Assembly (NCBI RefSeq): GCF_012927305.1
Contig: NZ_JABBGH010000002.1
Coordinates: 1,054,001-1,118,000, forward strand
From: Hymenobacter polaris
GTDB lineage: Bacteria > Bacteroidota > Bacteroidia > Cytophagales > Hymenobacteraceae
Length of the DNA: 64,000 nucleotides
Direction: 5' to 3'
Under the pieces are notes generated by a model. The model made no database searches and was not told where the DNA came from. It saw only the letters and a program-made list of their open reading frames with translations. This document shows, piece by piece, positions 29,106 through 37,902 of the stretch; position 1 is the stretch's first letter; each line of letters opens with the position of its first letter. The position numbers were made by a program, and so were the translations under genes.

Positions 29106-30422
29106 CTAGGCGGCTAGCAGGGCCTCGCCGTGCTGGCTGGTGTCGAGGCCACGGTTCTCGTTTTCCGCGTTCACCCGAATGGGTACGATGACGTTGGTAG
29201 CTCGGTAAAGCAGCCACGAGCCACCAAACGTGAACGCGCCCACCACCAACAGCGTGAGTAGGTGGTAGCCCAGCAGCGCTGGCCCGCCCCCGGTAAACAA
29301 GCCGCCCTTTTCGGCAAAGAGCGCGGTGGCCAGCATCCCCACGATGCCGCCCACGCCGTGGCACGGAAACACGTCGAGGGTATCGTCGAGGGTGGTTTTG
29401 TTTTTGAGGATGACCGCCGCGAAGCTCACGCCCGACGCCAAAATGCCGATAGCAATGGCCGGCCCGTAGCTCACGTAGCCCGCTGCCGGCGTGATGGCCA
29501 CCAGCCCCACCACGGCGCCTACGGCCGTGCCCATGGCCGAGGGGCGCTGCCCGCGCGAGGCCTCCAGCAGCATCCAGGTGAGCATGGCGGCGGCCGAAGC
29601 CAGGTGCGTCGTCACAAAAGCCTGCACGGCCTGGGCATTGGCCCCGAAGGCCGAGCCAGCATTAAACCCAAACCAGCCGAACCACAGCAGCCCGGTGCCC
29701 AGAATAACGAATGGAATATTGACCGGCTCGTGCGAGTGCCCATCGAGGTGGGCGCGGCGGCGCCCGATGGCCAGCGCCCCGGCCAGCGCCGCAAAGCCCG
29801 CCGAAATGTGCACTACCGTGCCGCCCGCAAAGTCGAGCACGCCCCACTTAGCCAAAAAGCCGTCGGGGTGCCAGGCCCAGTGGGCCAGCGGGCAGTAGAT
29901 GAGTAGGCTAAACAGGCAAATGAAGATGAGGTAGCCCCAGAACCGGATGCGCTCGGCGAAGCCGCCGCTGATGAGGGCCGGCGTAATAATGGCAAACTTG
30001 AGCTGAAACGCCGCAAACAGCACCAGCGGCAGCCCGGCCCCCAGGCGCGGGTGCGGGGCCGTGCCTACGTTGTTGAACATGAAAAACGTGCGCGGGTCGC
30101 CAATTACGCCCCCGATATCGTCGCCAAAAGCCAGCGAAAACCCCACCACGTACCACAGCAGCGACACCACGCCTAGCGAGATGAAGCTTTGGAGCATGGT
30201 GGAGATGATGCTGCCCCGGTTGACCATGCCGCCGTAGAAGAATGCCAGGCCGGGCGTCATGAGCAGTACCAAGGCCGAGGCCATCAGCATCCAGCCCACA
30301 TCAGCCGGGTTGAGGGCGCCCGCTGCGGCCGCTGGGTGCACTTGCGGCACAAAGGCCCCAAGCAGGGCCAGCACCACTAGTAGCAGCAAAGACGGGCGAG
30401 CTAATCGTTGCCTACGCGACAT
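29106..30422 (-). CDS. amt: Ammonium transporter
   Basis: The 438-residue Amt/MEP/Rh protein begins with a signal-like hydrophobic segment followed by the first transporter helix (ADVGWMLMASALVLLMTPGL). Further evidence: AFFYGGMVNRG, PLAHWAWHPDGFLAKWGVLD with the first pore histidine near residue 195, FGFNAGSAFGANAQA near 255 and DVFPCHGVGGIVGML with the second pore histidine near 350. It conducts ammonia/ammonium across the inner membrane. No glnK/P-II gene lies next to it in the window, unlike in many bacteria. Confidence 0.95.
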   Translation of the reverse strand: MSRRQRLARPSLLLLVVLALLGAFVPQVHPAAAAGALNPADVGWMLMASALVLLMTPGLAFFYGGMVNRGSIISTMLQSFISLGVVSLLWYVVGFSLAFGDDIGGVIGDPRTFFMFNNVGTAPHPRLGAGLPLVLFAAFQLKFAIITPALISGGFAERIRFWGYLIFICLFSLLIYCPLAHWAWHPDGFLAKWGVLDFAGGTVVHISAGFAALAGALAIGRRRAHLDGHSHEPVNIPFVILGTGLLWFGWFGFNAGSAFGANAQAVQAFVTTHLASAAAMLTWMLLEASRGQRPSAMGTAVGAVVGLVAITPAAGYVSYGPAIAIGILASGVSFAAVILKNKTTLDDTLDVFPCHGVGGIVGMLATALFAEKGGLFTGGGPALLGYHLLTLLVVGAFTFGGSWLLYRATNVIVPIRVNAENENRGLDTSQHGEALLAA

Positions 30423-30660
30423 AAAATTTAAGTAAAATTATAGAAATAGCCTCCGCGAAGATAGGGGGTAGCTTATAAAACAATAGGATTTTTACCTAAA
30501 GTAGGGGTAATCATTGGGGGTATTGCTCTGAAACGAGCAAGTAACTACAGCTAGTGATGTGGCTGTGCATCCCCAAGGTTTGGCCTTGCGCACCTAACTT
30601 TCGCCTACCTGACACGTTGAGTAGCCAACTCTTCCCTCTTCTTATTCTTCTAGCTGCTGT

Positions 30661-30927
30661 ATGACGCACAAAACCAAATGGTTAGTATTTGCCCCCACTG
30701 GCCTCGTGATAATAGGGGCGGGAGCTTGCCTGGTGGGCTGGGCTACGACCCTTAAAAACCGGGGGGCTAGCACAGGCCAGTGGGTGCTTGCGGGTACGGC
30801 CGCCCTGGGCGTATTCAACGCGGGGATAAGCCTGTTTGGGCACGGCGTAGTGGAGAAAACCCTGTTTGAGCTGCGCGAGAAGCCTCTGGCTAGTGAGCCT
30901 ACTTATCACACCATCAGTCAGTTGTAG
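30661..30927 (+). CDS. Small two-helix membrane protein, unknown function
   Basis: The 88-residue protein has two hydrophobic segments (WLVFAPTGLVIIGAGACLVG and WVLAGTAALGVFNAGISLFG) and a short charged C-terminus (VVEKTLFELREKPL). It resembles other small inner-membrane proteins of Bacteroidota in layout only. The frame, its isolation between amt and a terminator, and the ATG support a real gene. The 238 bases upstream hold no other gene that I can see. Confidence 0.65.
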   Translation: MTHKTKWLVFAPTGLVIIGAGACLVGWATTLKNRGASTGQWVLAGTAALGVFNAGISLFGHGVVEKTLFELREKPLASEPTYHTISQL

Positions 30928-30985
30928 TTTTAAAAATGCCTCGCGCCTTACGCTTCGCTAAGGCCTAATGGATAGGCAGGCGCAT

Positions 30986-31017
30986 AAAAAAGCCCCAGCC
31001 GAGGCCGGGGCTTTTTT
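30986..31017. terminator. Bidirectional terminator
   Basis: AAAAAAGCCCC and GGGGCTTTTTT pair, with a further GCC/GGC pair inside. It lies between the convergent genes at 30661 and 31038 and has a T run on both strands. Confidence 0.85.
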
Positions 31018-31037
31018 GTAAGTAGTGAGCAGCCGAA

Positions 31038-31373
31038 TTACTCTGACTTCGCTTCCATTTTGCGAGTGTCCTGACGGAGCTTGCTGCTAGCCTTATAGGA
31101 GGCGCTTTTGGTTTTCTTCTTGCCTTTATGGAAGGCATTCGAAATTTTGTGGCCAGCTTTGTCAGCCACGTTGCCAGCTGCGTCGGCCGTATTGTCGAGG
31201 GCGGCGCCCACGTTGGTTTTGCCGGTTTTGGTTACCGTCGTTGAGCCATTCGCGTGCTCGGTAGTAATTTTTTTCGAGCCGTTGTCACGGACCTTAACTT
31301 CGGTAGAGGGAGTCTGGGCAAAGGCCGCGGTAGTGAAAGCGCAAGCGGCGAGCAACAGAAGTGCTTTTTTCAT
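31038..31373 (-). CDS. Small exported lysine-rich protein, unknown function
   Basis: The 111-residue protein has a clean signal peptide (MKKALLLLAACAFTTAAFAQ). The mature part is basic and Thr/Lys/Ala-rich (VRDNGSKKITTEHANGSTTV, then HKGKKKTKSASYKASSKLRQ), with an amphipathic LDNTADAAGNVADKAGHKI stretch resembling late-embryogenesis or CsbD-like repeats. Probably periplasmic or secreted; function unknown. Confidence 0.75.
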   Translation of the reverse strand: MKKALLLLAACAFTTAAFAQTPSTEVKVRDNGSKKITTEHANGSTTVTKTGKTNVGAALDNTADAAGNVADKAGHKISNAFHKGKKKTKSASYKASSKLRQDTRKMEAKSE

Positions 31374-31455
31374 GATTGAAAGAGAGTATTAAAGTATTTA
31401 CAAAGCCTTTTACGCGGGCCGGCAGCGCGGGGTTCACAGCGATACCCGTCAGATT

Positions 31456-32742
31456 TTAGTCAAAGCCCGTGCCAAAATCGACCGGCGCAGCTGGTTTATC
31501 GGGCAGCAGTAGCGAACTGTCGCCGTAGCTCAGGAAGCGGTAGCCGCCAGCCAGCGCGTGCGCATACACCTGCTGCCAGCCCGGCCCCAGCAGGGCCGCC
31601 ACCAGCAGCAGCAAGGTGCTTTCGGGCTGGTGGAAATTGGTAATCAGCCCCTGCACCAGCCGAAAGCGGTAGCCGGGCGCGATGAGCAGCCGGGTGCTGG
31701 CCTCCACCGCCGCCGAGCCGGTGCGCTCCAGGTAGGCCAGCAGGGCCCCTAGGGCCGCCGCGGGGGTTACTGCCTCGGCTACCTCGGCGTAGGGCTGCCA
31801 CTGGGTTACTTCGAGCGGGGCGGCGGGGTCGCGCACCAAGGCGGCGCCCAGCCAATACAGGCTTTCGAGGGTGCGCAGGCTGGTGGTGCCCACCGCGATA
31901 ACCGGCCCGGCCTGGTGCCCGAGCAGCTGGCGCAACAAGCTGGCTTGCACGATGATGGGCTCGGCGTGCATGGGGTGGTCGGCCATGGTGTCGGCCTTCA
32001 CGGGCTGGAAGGTGCCGGCGCCCACGTGCAGCGTCACGTAGCCGGTGGCCAGGCCGCGGGCCCCTAGGGCCGCCAGCACCTCTGGGGTAAAGTGCAAGCC
32101 GGCGGTGGGGGCGGCCACGGCGCCCTCGTGGGCGGCGTACACGGTTTGGTAGCGCACGGCGTCCTGGGCGGTGTCGGGGCGGTGCAGGTAGGGCGGCAGG
32201 GGCAGGTGGCCGGCCGCCCGCAGCACCTCGGCAAACGGCAGCGAGCTGGGCTCCCAGCGGAAGTCAATCAGGCTTTCGCCACCGCCCTCCACAGCCTGGC
32301 GCTCGGCCCAGAGGGTAGCCGGCTGGCCAAACGCCTGGAAATCGAGCTGCACCGGCCCGCTTTTCCAGCGGCGGCCGTTGCCCACCAGGCAGCGCCAGGT
32401 AGCGTAGCCGGTTTGCTGCAAGGCCGGCTCCAGGGCGCGGTGCGGCGCCACCGGCTCGAGGCAAAACAACTCGACCTGGCCGCCGCTGGGGCGCTGGGCC
32501 AGCAGCCGGGCCCGCACCACGCGCGTGTCGTTGAATATCAGCAGCGACCCTAGGGGCAGCTCAGCGGGCAGGTCGCGGAAGGTTTTGTCTTGGATGATGC
32601 CGCTGCGGTACACCAGCAGGCGGCTGGCGGCGCGGTCGGGCAGGGGCTCGGGGGCGATGCGGTCGGCGGGCAGGTCGTAGTGAAAATCCTGGATGCGCAG
32701 CTGGCGCGGGTCGGTAGGGTAGGGCGAGGATGCGGCTTGCAT
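31456..32742 (-). CDS. queA: S-adenosylmethionine:tRNA ribosyltransferase-isomerase
   Basis: From the ATG at 32742 the enzyme has 428 residues. It transfers and rearranges the ribosyl part of SAM onto preQ1-tRNA to form epoxyqueuosine. It shows FHYDLPADRIAPEPLPDRAA, LLIFNDTRVVRARL near residue 75, AAPTAGLHFTPEVL near 210, VTLHVGAGTFQPVK near 235, VGTTSLRTLES near 290 and LITNFHQPESTLLLLVAALL near 370, all typical of QueA. An earlier in-frame GTG at 32760 is possible, but the ATG fits better. The tgt gene for the preceding step is in the same window, at 39840, not linked in an operon. Confidence 0.96.
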   Translation of the reverse strand: MQAASSPYPTDPRQLRIQDFHYDLPADRIAPEPLPDRAASRLLVYRSGIIQDKTFRDLPAELPLGSLLIFNDTRVVRARLLAQRPSGGQVELFCLEPVAPHRALEPALQQTGYATWRCLVGNGRRWKSGPVQLDFQAFGQPATLWAERQAVEGGGESLIDFRWEPSSLPFAEVLRAAGHLPLPPYLHRPDTAQDAVRYQTVYAAHEGAVAAPTAGLHFTPEVLAALGARGLATGYVTLHVGAGTFQPVKADTMADHPMHAEPIIVQASLLRQLLGHQAGPVIAVGTTSLRTLESLYWLGAALVRDPAAPLEVTQWQPYAEVAEAVTPAAALGALLAYLERTGSAAVEASTRLLIAPGYRFRLVQGLITNFHQPESTLLLLVAALLGPGWQQVYAHALAGGYRFLSYGDSSLLLPDKPAAPVDFGTGFD

Positions 32743-32799
32743 GGCACAAAGGTCGGGCACTCGTTACTTGCGCGCTAAACCTGCGTTCTACTCCGCTGT

Positions 32800-34776
32800 A
32801 TGCGCCTTCCAATTTTACGCTGCCTGTGGGCGGGGCTGCCCTTGCTAGCCGCGGCCGCCCCCGCGCCGCACCCCTACGCCGACGCCACGCGCCGCCGCAT
32901 CGCCACGGCCCAGGATGAGCGCAACACTGCCGCCCTGCTGCCCTTCTTGCAGGATAAGAACGTGGGCTATCGCGCCGCCGCCGCCCTGGCTTTCGGCTCG
33001 GTGCAAGACAAAGCCGCCGTGCCCGCCCTGCTGCCCCTGCTGGCCGACAAAGCCGTGGCCGTGCGCCGCGCCGCCGCCTTCGCCCTGGGCCAGACCGGCG
33101 ACAGCGTGGCCGCCCTGCCCCTGGCCCAGTGCCTGCCGCAAGCCACTGACTACCAGGAGCGCCTGGCGCTAGGCGAGGCCCTAGGGCGCTGCGCCACCCG
33201 CCGCACCGTGCCGCTTCTTTGGCAAGGCGCCGCCTCCGCCGACACCGCCCGCAGCGCCGCCCGGGCCTGGGGCCTGTACCGCGCCGCCCTGCGTAGCCTT
33301 ACCACGCCCGAGCTGGTGCGCCAAGCCCTGTCGCTGCTAGCCCGGCGCCAGCCCGCAGCCGCCCGGCGCGGTGCCTCGGCCGCCCTGGCCCGCATCAGCT
33401 GGGACAAGCTCGACACCACCCAGCTCCGCGCCCTACGGCCCACCCTGCAGCAAGCCATCGGTACCGACCCCGACTACTTCGTGCGCACCAACTGCGTGAG
33501 CACCCTGGGCCGCCTGCGCCAGCCCGGCACGCTCGGCGCCCTGCTCAGCGCCACTACGGATGCTGATTTTCGGGTGCGCGTGGCGGCGCTGCGAGCGCTG
33601 CCGGTTGATATTTCGGGTGATGCCTATCAAATGGCTTTAAGGCAAATAAAAAAGTCACTAGAGAGCCAAGTATCACAGGAGGCTGTAACAGCTGCTGAAT
33701 GGCTACTAAAGCTGCCTTTCAATTCATCTTCAAGGGGTTACTATGATATGGTAGCTGTTCCAAATTTTACTCGTATTTCTAATTGGCGAGCACGAGCAAT
33801 CTTGTTACAAGGAGTACTACGATTTGATGTGGCAAGTGCGCCTGGCATCCGTCCAGCCCTGACCGATACCATCCGCGCCCGCTTCCAGCGCAGCCGCAAC
33901 CAATATGAAAAGGCCGCGCTGCTCACGGCCCTGAGCGAGGACCCCGCGCAGCTTGACTTTCTGGCCCAGCAGGCGCAGCAGCTGACGCCGCCGCTGGTAG
34001 TGTCGGGGGCGGCCCTAGGGGCCTTGGTAGCCATGCGGGGCAGCAAGAGCTTCCCGGCCGCCCGGCAGGCCGACTTCACGGCGGCGCTGCGCCGGGCGCT
34101 GGCGGGCGGCGACGTTACCCAGCTCAGCACCGCCGCCGAGGCCCTGGCCGATGCTAAGCTGGTGCCCACGCCCGGCCTCGACGACCTGGCCGCCCTGCGC
34201 GCCGCTCAGGCCAAGCTGACGCTACCCCGCGACGTGGAGCCCTACCAGGCCTTGCAGCAGGCGCTCGACAAGCTCACCCACGCCGCCACGCCCACGCCCG
34301 TGCCGGCCACGCCCCGCCAGCCCATCGACTGGGCGGCGGTGCAGACGGTGCCGGTGGGCCAGCGCGTGCGCCTTACCACCAGCAAGGGCGCCATCACGAT
34401 GGTGCTGAAAGTGGAGGAAGCGCCCGGCTCGGTAGCCACCATTGCCGGGCTGGTGCGGCGCGGCTTCTACAACGGGCTCTACTTCCACCGGGTGGTGCCC
34501 GATTTCGTGGCCCAGGGTGGCGACCCTAGGGGCGACGGCTCGGGCGGCTTGCCTACTACGTTACGTTCCGAGTTCTCCTACCTCACCTACGGCACCGGGG
34601 CGGTGGGCCTGGCCTCGGCCGGCAAGGACACCGAGAGCTGCCAGTTCTTCTTCACCCACCTGCCCACCCCGCACCTCGACGGGCGCTACACCATCTTCGC
34701 CCAGGTGGTGGCGGGCCAGGACGTGGTGCAGCGCCTCGAAGTGGGCGACCAGATGCTGCGCGTAGAGCTGCTGTAG
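32800..34776 (+). CDS. HEAT-repeat protein fused to a cyclophilin-type peptidyl-prolyl isomerase
   Basis: The 658-residue protein starts with a possible signal peptide (RLPILRCLWAGLPLLAAAAP). Residues 30-470 are HEAT-like helical repeats (LLPLLADKAVAVRRAAAFAL, GQTGDSVAALPLAQCL, SAALARISWDKLDTTQLR). The C-terminal 145 residues are a cyclophilin: LTTSKGAITMVLKVEEAPGS, then the active-site arginine in LYFHRVVPDFVAQGGDPRGD near 565, SCQFFFTHL and LDGRYTIFAQVV. It is probably a periplasmic folding factor, with HEAT repeats binding clients; that role is inference. A patch at about 33605-33850 (residues 270-350) is strikingly A/T-rich compared with the flanks, though the frame stays open. The membrane-protein gene at 34801 follows after 24 bases. 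Confidence 0.87.
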   Translation: MRLPILRCLWAGLPLLAAAAPAPHPYADATRRRIATAQDERNTAALLPFLQDKNVGYRAAAALAFGSVQDKAAVPALLPLLADKAVAVRRAAAFALGQTGDSVAALPLAQCLPQATDYQERLALGEALGRCATRRTVPLLWQGAASADTARSAARAWGLYRAALRSLTTPELVRQALSLLARRQPAAARRGASAALARISWDKLDTTQLRALRPTLQQAIGTDPDYFVRTNCVSTLGRLRQPGTLGALLSATTDADFRVRVAALRALPVDISGDAYQMALRQIKKSLESQVSQEAVTAAEWLLKLPFNSSSRGYYDMVAVPNFTRISNWRARAILLQGVLRFDVASAPGIRPALTDTIRARFQRSRNQYEKAALLTALSEDPAQLDFLAQQAQQLTPPLVVSGAALGALVAMRGSKSFPAARQADFTAALRRALAGGDVTQLSTAAEALADAKLVPTPGLDDLAALRAAQAKLTLPRDVEPYQALQQALDKLTHAATPTPVPATPRQPIDWAAVQTVPVGQRVRLTTSKGAITMVLKVEEAPGSVATIAGLVRRGFYNGLYFHRVVPDFVAQGGDPRGDGSGGLPTTLRSEFSYLTYGTGAVGLASAGKDTESCQFFFTHLPTPHLDGRYTIFAQVVAGQDVVQRLEVGDQMLRVELL

Positions 34777-34800
34777 ACCCGGCGCCGCCTACTTACTCGT

Positions 34801-36234
34801 ATGAAATACCGCTTGCTAGGACTTTTCTGCGCCCTGTTCGTGCTGCTCGATTTGGCGGCCACCTTCGTGCAATACAACCGCATGGTGCTCGACGGCGACC
34901 TCGTTGCCATCGTGCACCCGTCGGTCAGCTACGCGCCCGTGCTGCACGACCCGTTTGGCCTGGCGGTGCTCACCAAAGATTCGGTGTATGCCGCGCCCAA
35001 CCGATTTTTTGCCCACCTCAGCATGGTGGGCTACTGGCGCGCGGTGCCGGGCTGGCTGCAACGGGCCGGGCTAGCCCCCATCGACAGTGTGTACGCAGCC
35101 CAGGCCTTGTTTTGCACGCTCCTGCAGGCCCTGCTGCTGTATGTGCTGGCAGTGTATATAGTGGGCGCGGGGGGGCTGGGCAACTGGCGGCTGTGGCTGG
35201 CCATGGCGCTACTGGCGCCGTTTTTTCAGGCGCAGGGCTACAGCAGCGAAATGGCCATTGTGCCTCGGGCGGTCACCTACGCCTTTTTCTACCCGCTGCC
35301 CCTGCTGCTGCTACTGGTGGTGGCACGGCCCTTCTACCGCTGGGCGCAGGGCGCGCAGTGGCACCTGGGGCCGCTAGGCGTAGTAGGTTGCCTGGGGCTG
35401 ATGGTATGGCTAGCCTTCAACGGGCCGCTGGTGCCGGGCGTGGTGGCGGTGCTGCTGCTCGGCGGGGGTATGCACTGGGCGCGGAGCGCGGGGCCGCCCG
35501 CCGGCTGGGCTTCCCGCCTGCGGCAGCTGCCCTGGGTGCCGCTGGTGCTGCTGCTGCTGTTCGGGCTGCTGTGCGCCTACTCGCTCTACATCGGGCGCAA
35601 CAACAGCGAGAGCCTGCTGCCCAAGCACAACGTTTTCGGGCGCTACCTGCGCCTGCCCTACGGGGTGTTTCGGCAGCTCACCGGCAAGCTGGGGGTGCCG
35701 CTGCTGGTGCTGGCCTGCCTGGGCAACGGCTACCTGCTGCGCCGCCAGGTGCCGGCCACCGCCGAAAGCCAGCGCATCCGGCAGGTGTTGCGCGTGCTGG
35801 GCTGGTTTGCGCTGGTCTACATTCTGCTGCTGCCGCTAGGTGGCTACCGCACCTACCGGGCCTACAGCCTGCGGTTCGATACTATTCTGCCCATCACCCT
35901 AGGGCTGCTGTTCTTCTACGGCTTGTCGGCCCTGTACTTGCTGCGGCACTTGGCCGGGCGCGCCCGCGCCAGCTACGCGGTGGGGCTGGTCGTCATTGCC
36001 TGCATCTACGCCAACGCCGACCGCAAGCTGCGCGTAGCCGACGGCAATGACTGCGAGCGCGCCGCCCTGCTGGCGCTAGGGCAGGCCCCCGCCGAGCTGC
36101 CCGCCGTGCACCTGGCGCAGGATTGCAATGTGCTGTCTTGGGACCCCATCACCAATCCCGCCAACTCAACCGACCAGGCCGCCATGCTGCAGTATTGGAA
36201 TATTACGTGGGGGCCGCGGCCCTACTACCACTAG
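34801..36234 (+). CDS. Polytopic membrane protein, unknown function
   Basis: The 477-residue protein has about nine to eleven hydrophobic segments, the first at residues 4-22 (LLGLFCALFVLLDLAATFVQ), then QALFCTLLQALLLYVLAVY, LWLAMALLAPFFQAQGY, YAFFYPLPLLLLLVV and PWVPLVLLLLFGLLCAYSLY. A long first loop (residues 25-85) precedes helix two. This layout resembles GT-C-type glycosyltransferases or O-antigen-related membrane proteins, but no signature motif was found. The C-terminal 60 residues are soluble. It starts 24 bases after the HEAT-cyclophilin stop, so the two are probably co-transcribed. Confidence 0.75.
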   Translation: MKYRLLGLFCALFVLLDLAATFVQYNRMVLDGDLVAIVHPSVSYAPVLHDPFGLAVLTKDSVYAAPNRFFAHLSMVGYWRAVPGWLQRAGLAPIDSVYAAQALFCTLLQALLLYVLAVYIVGAGGLGNWRLWLAMALLAPFFQAQGYSSEMAIVPRAVTYAFFYPLPLLLLLVVARPFYRWAQGAQWHLGPLGVVGCLGLMVWLAFNGPLVPGVVAVLLLGGGMHWARSAGPPAGWASRLRQLPWVPLVLLLLFGLLCAYSLYIGRNNSESLLPKHNVFGRYLRLPYGVFRQLTGKLGVPLLVLACLGNGYLLRRQVPATAESQRIRQVLRVLGWFALVYILLLPLGGYRTYRAYSLRFDTILPITLGLLFFYGLSALYLLRHLAGRARASYAVGLVVIACIYANADRKLRVADGNDCERAALLALGQAPAELPAVHLAQDCNVLSWDPITNPANSTDQAAMLQYWNITWGPRPYYH

Positions 36235-36319
36235 CCCCGGCCAGCAGCCTGCCCGGCCGGGTTGGCCGCCCACCGTATAAGCCGCTACTTTCATTTTCCG
36301 CTACTTTATTTCCGCTTCG

Positions 36320-37132
36320 ATGCCCGCGCCTATTACTCCCATCTCGCTCACCCAATTTGATACGTACACGGAACGCCTCAAGGGGCTGGTAGCCCTGTAT
36401 CTGCCGCGTATAGCGCTGGCGCTGGTTATCTTGGTTATCGGCTGGTACGTCATTGGCTGGCTGAGCCGGCTGGTGTCGGTGGCCGTCGAAAAGGTAGACG
36501 TTTCGCTGCGCTCTTTCCTGACCAGCCTGTTCAGCATTGCCCTCAAGGTGCTGCTGCTCATTAGCGTGGCGGGCATGGTGGGCTTTCAGACTACCTCGTT
36601 CGTGGCCATTCTGGGGGCGGCGGGCCTGGCGGTGGGTTTGGCCCTGCAGGGCACCCTGGCCAACTTCGCGGGTGGGGTGCTCATCCTGCTCTTCAAGCCC
36701 TACACGGTGGGTGATGTCATTGCCAGCCAGGGCAATACGGGCACGGTGCAGGCCATCCAGATTTTCAATACCATCCTGCTCACGGCCAGCGGCGACATGG
36801 TGATTCTACCCAACGGGGCCACTTCCAACAACGTCATCGTGAATAAGGCCCACCCCAAGCGCACGCTGGTGGAAATCGCCCTGGAGTTCGACGCCAACAC
36901 CGACCTCGACGCCCTGCGCCAGCAGACCCTACCCCTGCTAGCCCGCGACCCCGACGCGCTGCCCGACCCCGCCCCCATGGCGGTAGTAACCGCCCTCAAG
37001 CCCGGCGCGACCATGACCGTGGCCTTCCGCGTGTACACGCAGTCGGGCAGCGAGGATTTGGTGCACAACCGGCTGATGAACCAGCTGCAAAAGCTGTTCA
37101 GCCGCGGCACGGCGGCCGTGCCCGCTGCCTAA
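36320..37132 (+). CDS. Small-conductance mechanosensitive channel, MscS family
   Basis: The 270-residue protein has three N-terminal helices (residues 25-110), the third being the pore helix AAGLAVGLALQGTLANFAGG (Gly/Ala pattern), then the beta domain with FKPYTVGDVIASQGNTGTVQ, VILPNGATSNNVIVN and a C-terminal alpha/beta cage domain. Size and pattern match E. coli MscS. It would release osmolytes on hypo-osmotic shock. Its stop overlaps the stop of rsmG on the other strand by two bases (convergent, 37129-37132). Confidence 0.93.
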   Translation: MPAPITPISLTQFDTYTERLKGLVALYLPRIALALVILVIGWYVIGWLSRLVSVAVEKVDVSLRSFLTSLFSIALKVLLLISVAGMVGFQTTSFVAILGAAGLAVGLALQGTLANFAGGVLILLFKPYTVGDVIASQGNTGTVQAIQIFNTILLTASGDMVILPNGATSNNVIVNKAHPKRTLVEIALEFDANTDLDALRQQTLPLLARDPDALPDPAPMAVVTALKPGATMTVAFRVYTQSGSEDLVHNRLMNQLQKLFSRGTAAVPAA

Positions 37133-37743
37133 GCCGGTACTACCACCACCTTTTTGGTGTCGAAGAATTCCTCCTCGAAAAAGTCTTTCAGCGCCACCAC
37201 CTTGGCCACCAGGCCGCTTTCGGCAATTTCCTCCCCTAGGTCGCCGCCTTTCAGGTAGTAGAGGCCCGCGCCGGCCGCGGGGTGAGCCTTGTAGCGGTGC
37301 ATTATCCAGGGGTGGAAGGTGGCCAGGCGGGCCACGGCGCGGCTCACCACGAAGTCGAACTTCTCGGGCACCTGCTCGGCGCGGGTTTGCGCAGCCGTCA
37401 CGTTAGAGAGGCCTAGGGCGGCGGCCATAAACTGCACGGCCTTAATCTTTTTGCCGATGCTGTCCACGAGGTGAAACTTCACGTCGGGAAACAGAATGGC
37501 CAGCGGCAGGCCCGGCAAGCCGCCGCCGGTGCCCACGTCGAGTACCGCGCTGCCCTTCGGAAATTGCACCACCTTGGCAATGCCCAGCGAGTGCAGGATG
37601 TGGCGCTCCAGCAGGTTATCGGTGTCGGTGCGGGCCACCAGGTTTATCTGCGCGTTCCAGGCCCTGAACTCGGTTTCGAGCTGCGCGAACTGCTGCTGCT
37701 GCTGCGGGGTAAGCTGGGGAAAGTACTTAGTTAGTAGGGACAT
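37129..37743 (-). CDS. rsmG: 16S rRNA (guanine527-N7)-methyltransferase
   Basis: The 204-residue enzyme shows the RsmG N-terminus (YFPQLTPQQQQQFAQLETEF, WNAQINLVAR), the SAM-binding loop SAVLDVGTGGGLPGLPLAIL near residue 65, LVDSIGKKIKAVQFMA near 90 and VVSRAVARL near 132. It methylates G527 in helix 18 of 16S rRNA; loss confers low-level streptomycin resistance in other bacteria. It ends in a stop-to-stop overlap with the MscS gene. Confidence 0.95.
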   Translation of the reverse strand: MSLLTKYFPQLTPQQQQQFAQLETEFRAWNAQINLVARTDTDNLLERHILHSLGIAKVVQFPKGSAVLDVGTGGGLPGLPLAILFPDVKFHLVDSIGKKIKAVQFMAAALGLSNVTAAQTRAEQVPEKFDFVVSRAVARLATFHPWIMHRYKAHPAAGAGLYYLKGGDLGEEIAESGLVAKVVALKDFFEEEFFDTKKVVVVPA

Positions 37744-37779
37744 GGGGAACGTGAGCGGGCAAGGCGAAAAGAAGTAAAA

Positions 37780-37884
37780 AGCAGAACGTCATGCTGAGCT
37801 TGCCGAAGCATCTCTACCGCTTCGTTGGACGAGCCCAGGCGGCGTGGTAGAGATGCTTTGGCAAGCTCAGCATGACGTTCTGCT
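37780..37884. repeat. Palindrome, GTCATGCTGAGC family, upstream of rsmG
   Basis: The arms begin AGCAGAACGTCATGCTGAGC and end with its complement; the core matches the other copies. The loop (about 37821-37847) is longer than in the others and includes CGTTGGACGAGCCCAGGC. It separates rsmG from the sigma factor gene on the same strand. Confidence 0.9.
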
Positions 37885-37902
37885 CGTCACGCTTTCAGCT
37901 GA

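Noticed and set aside
30535..30600. CAAGGTTTGGCCTTG upstream of the small membrane protein as a regulatory palindrome
   Set aside because: The arms are only 5 bases, which is expected by chance.
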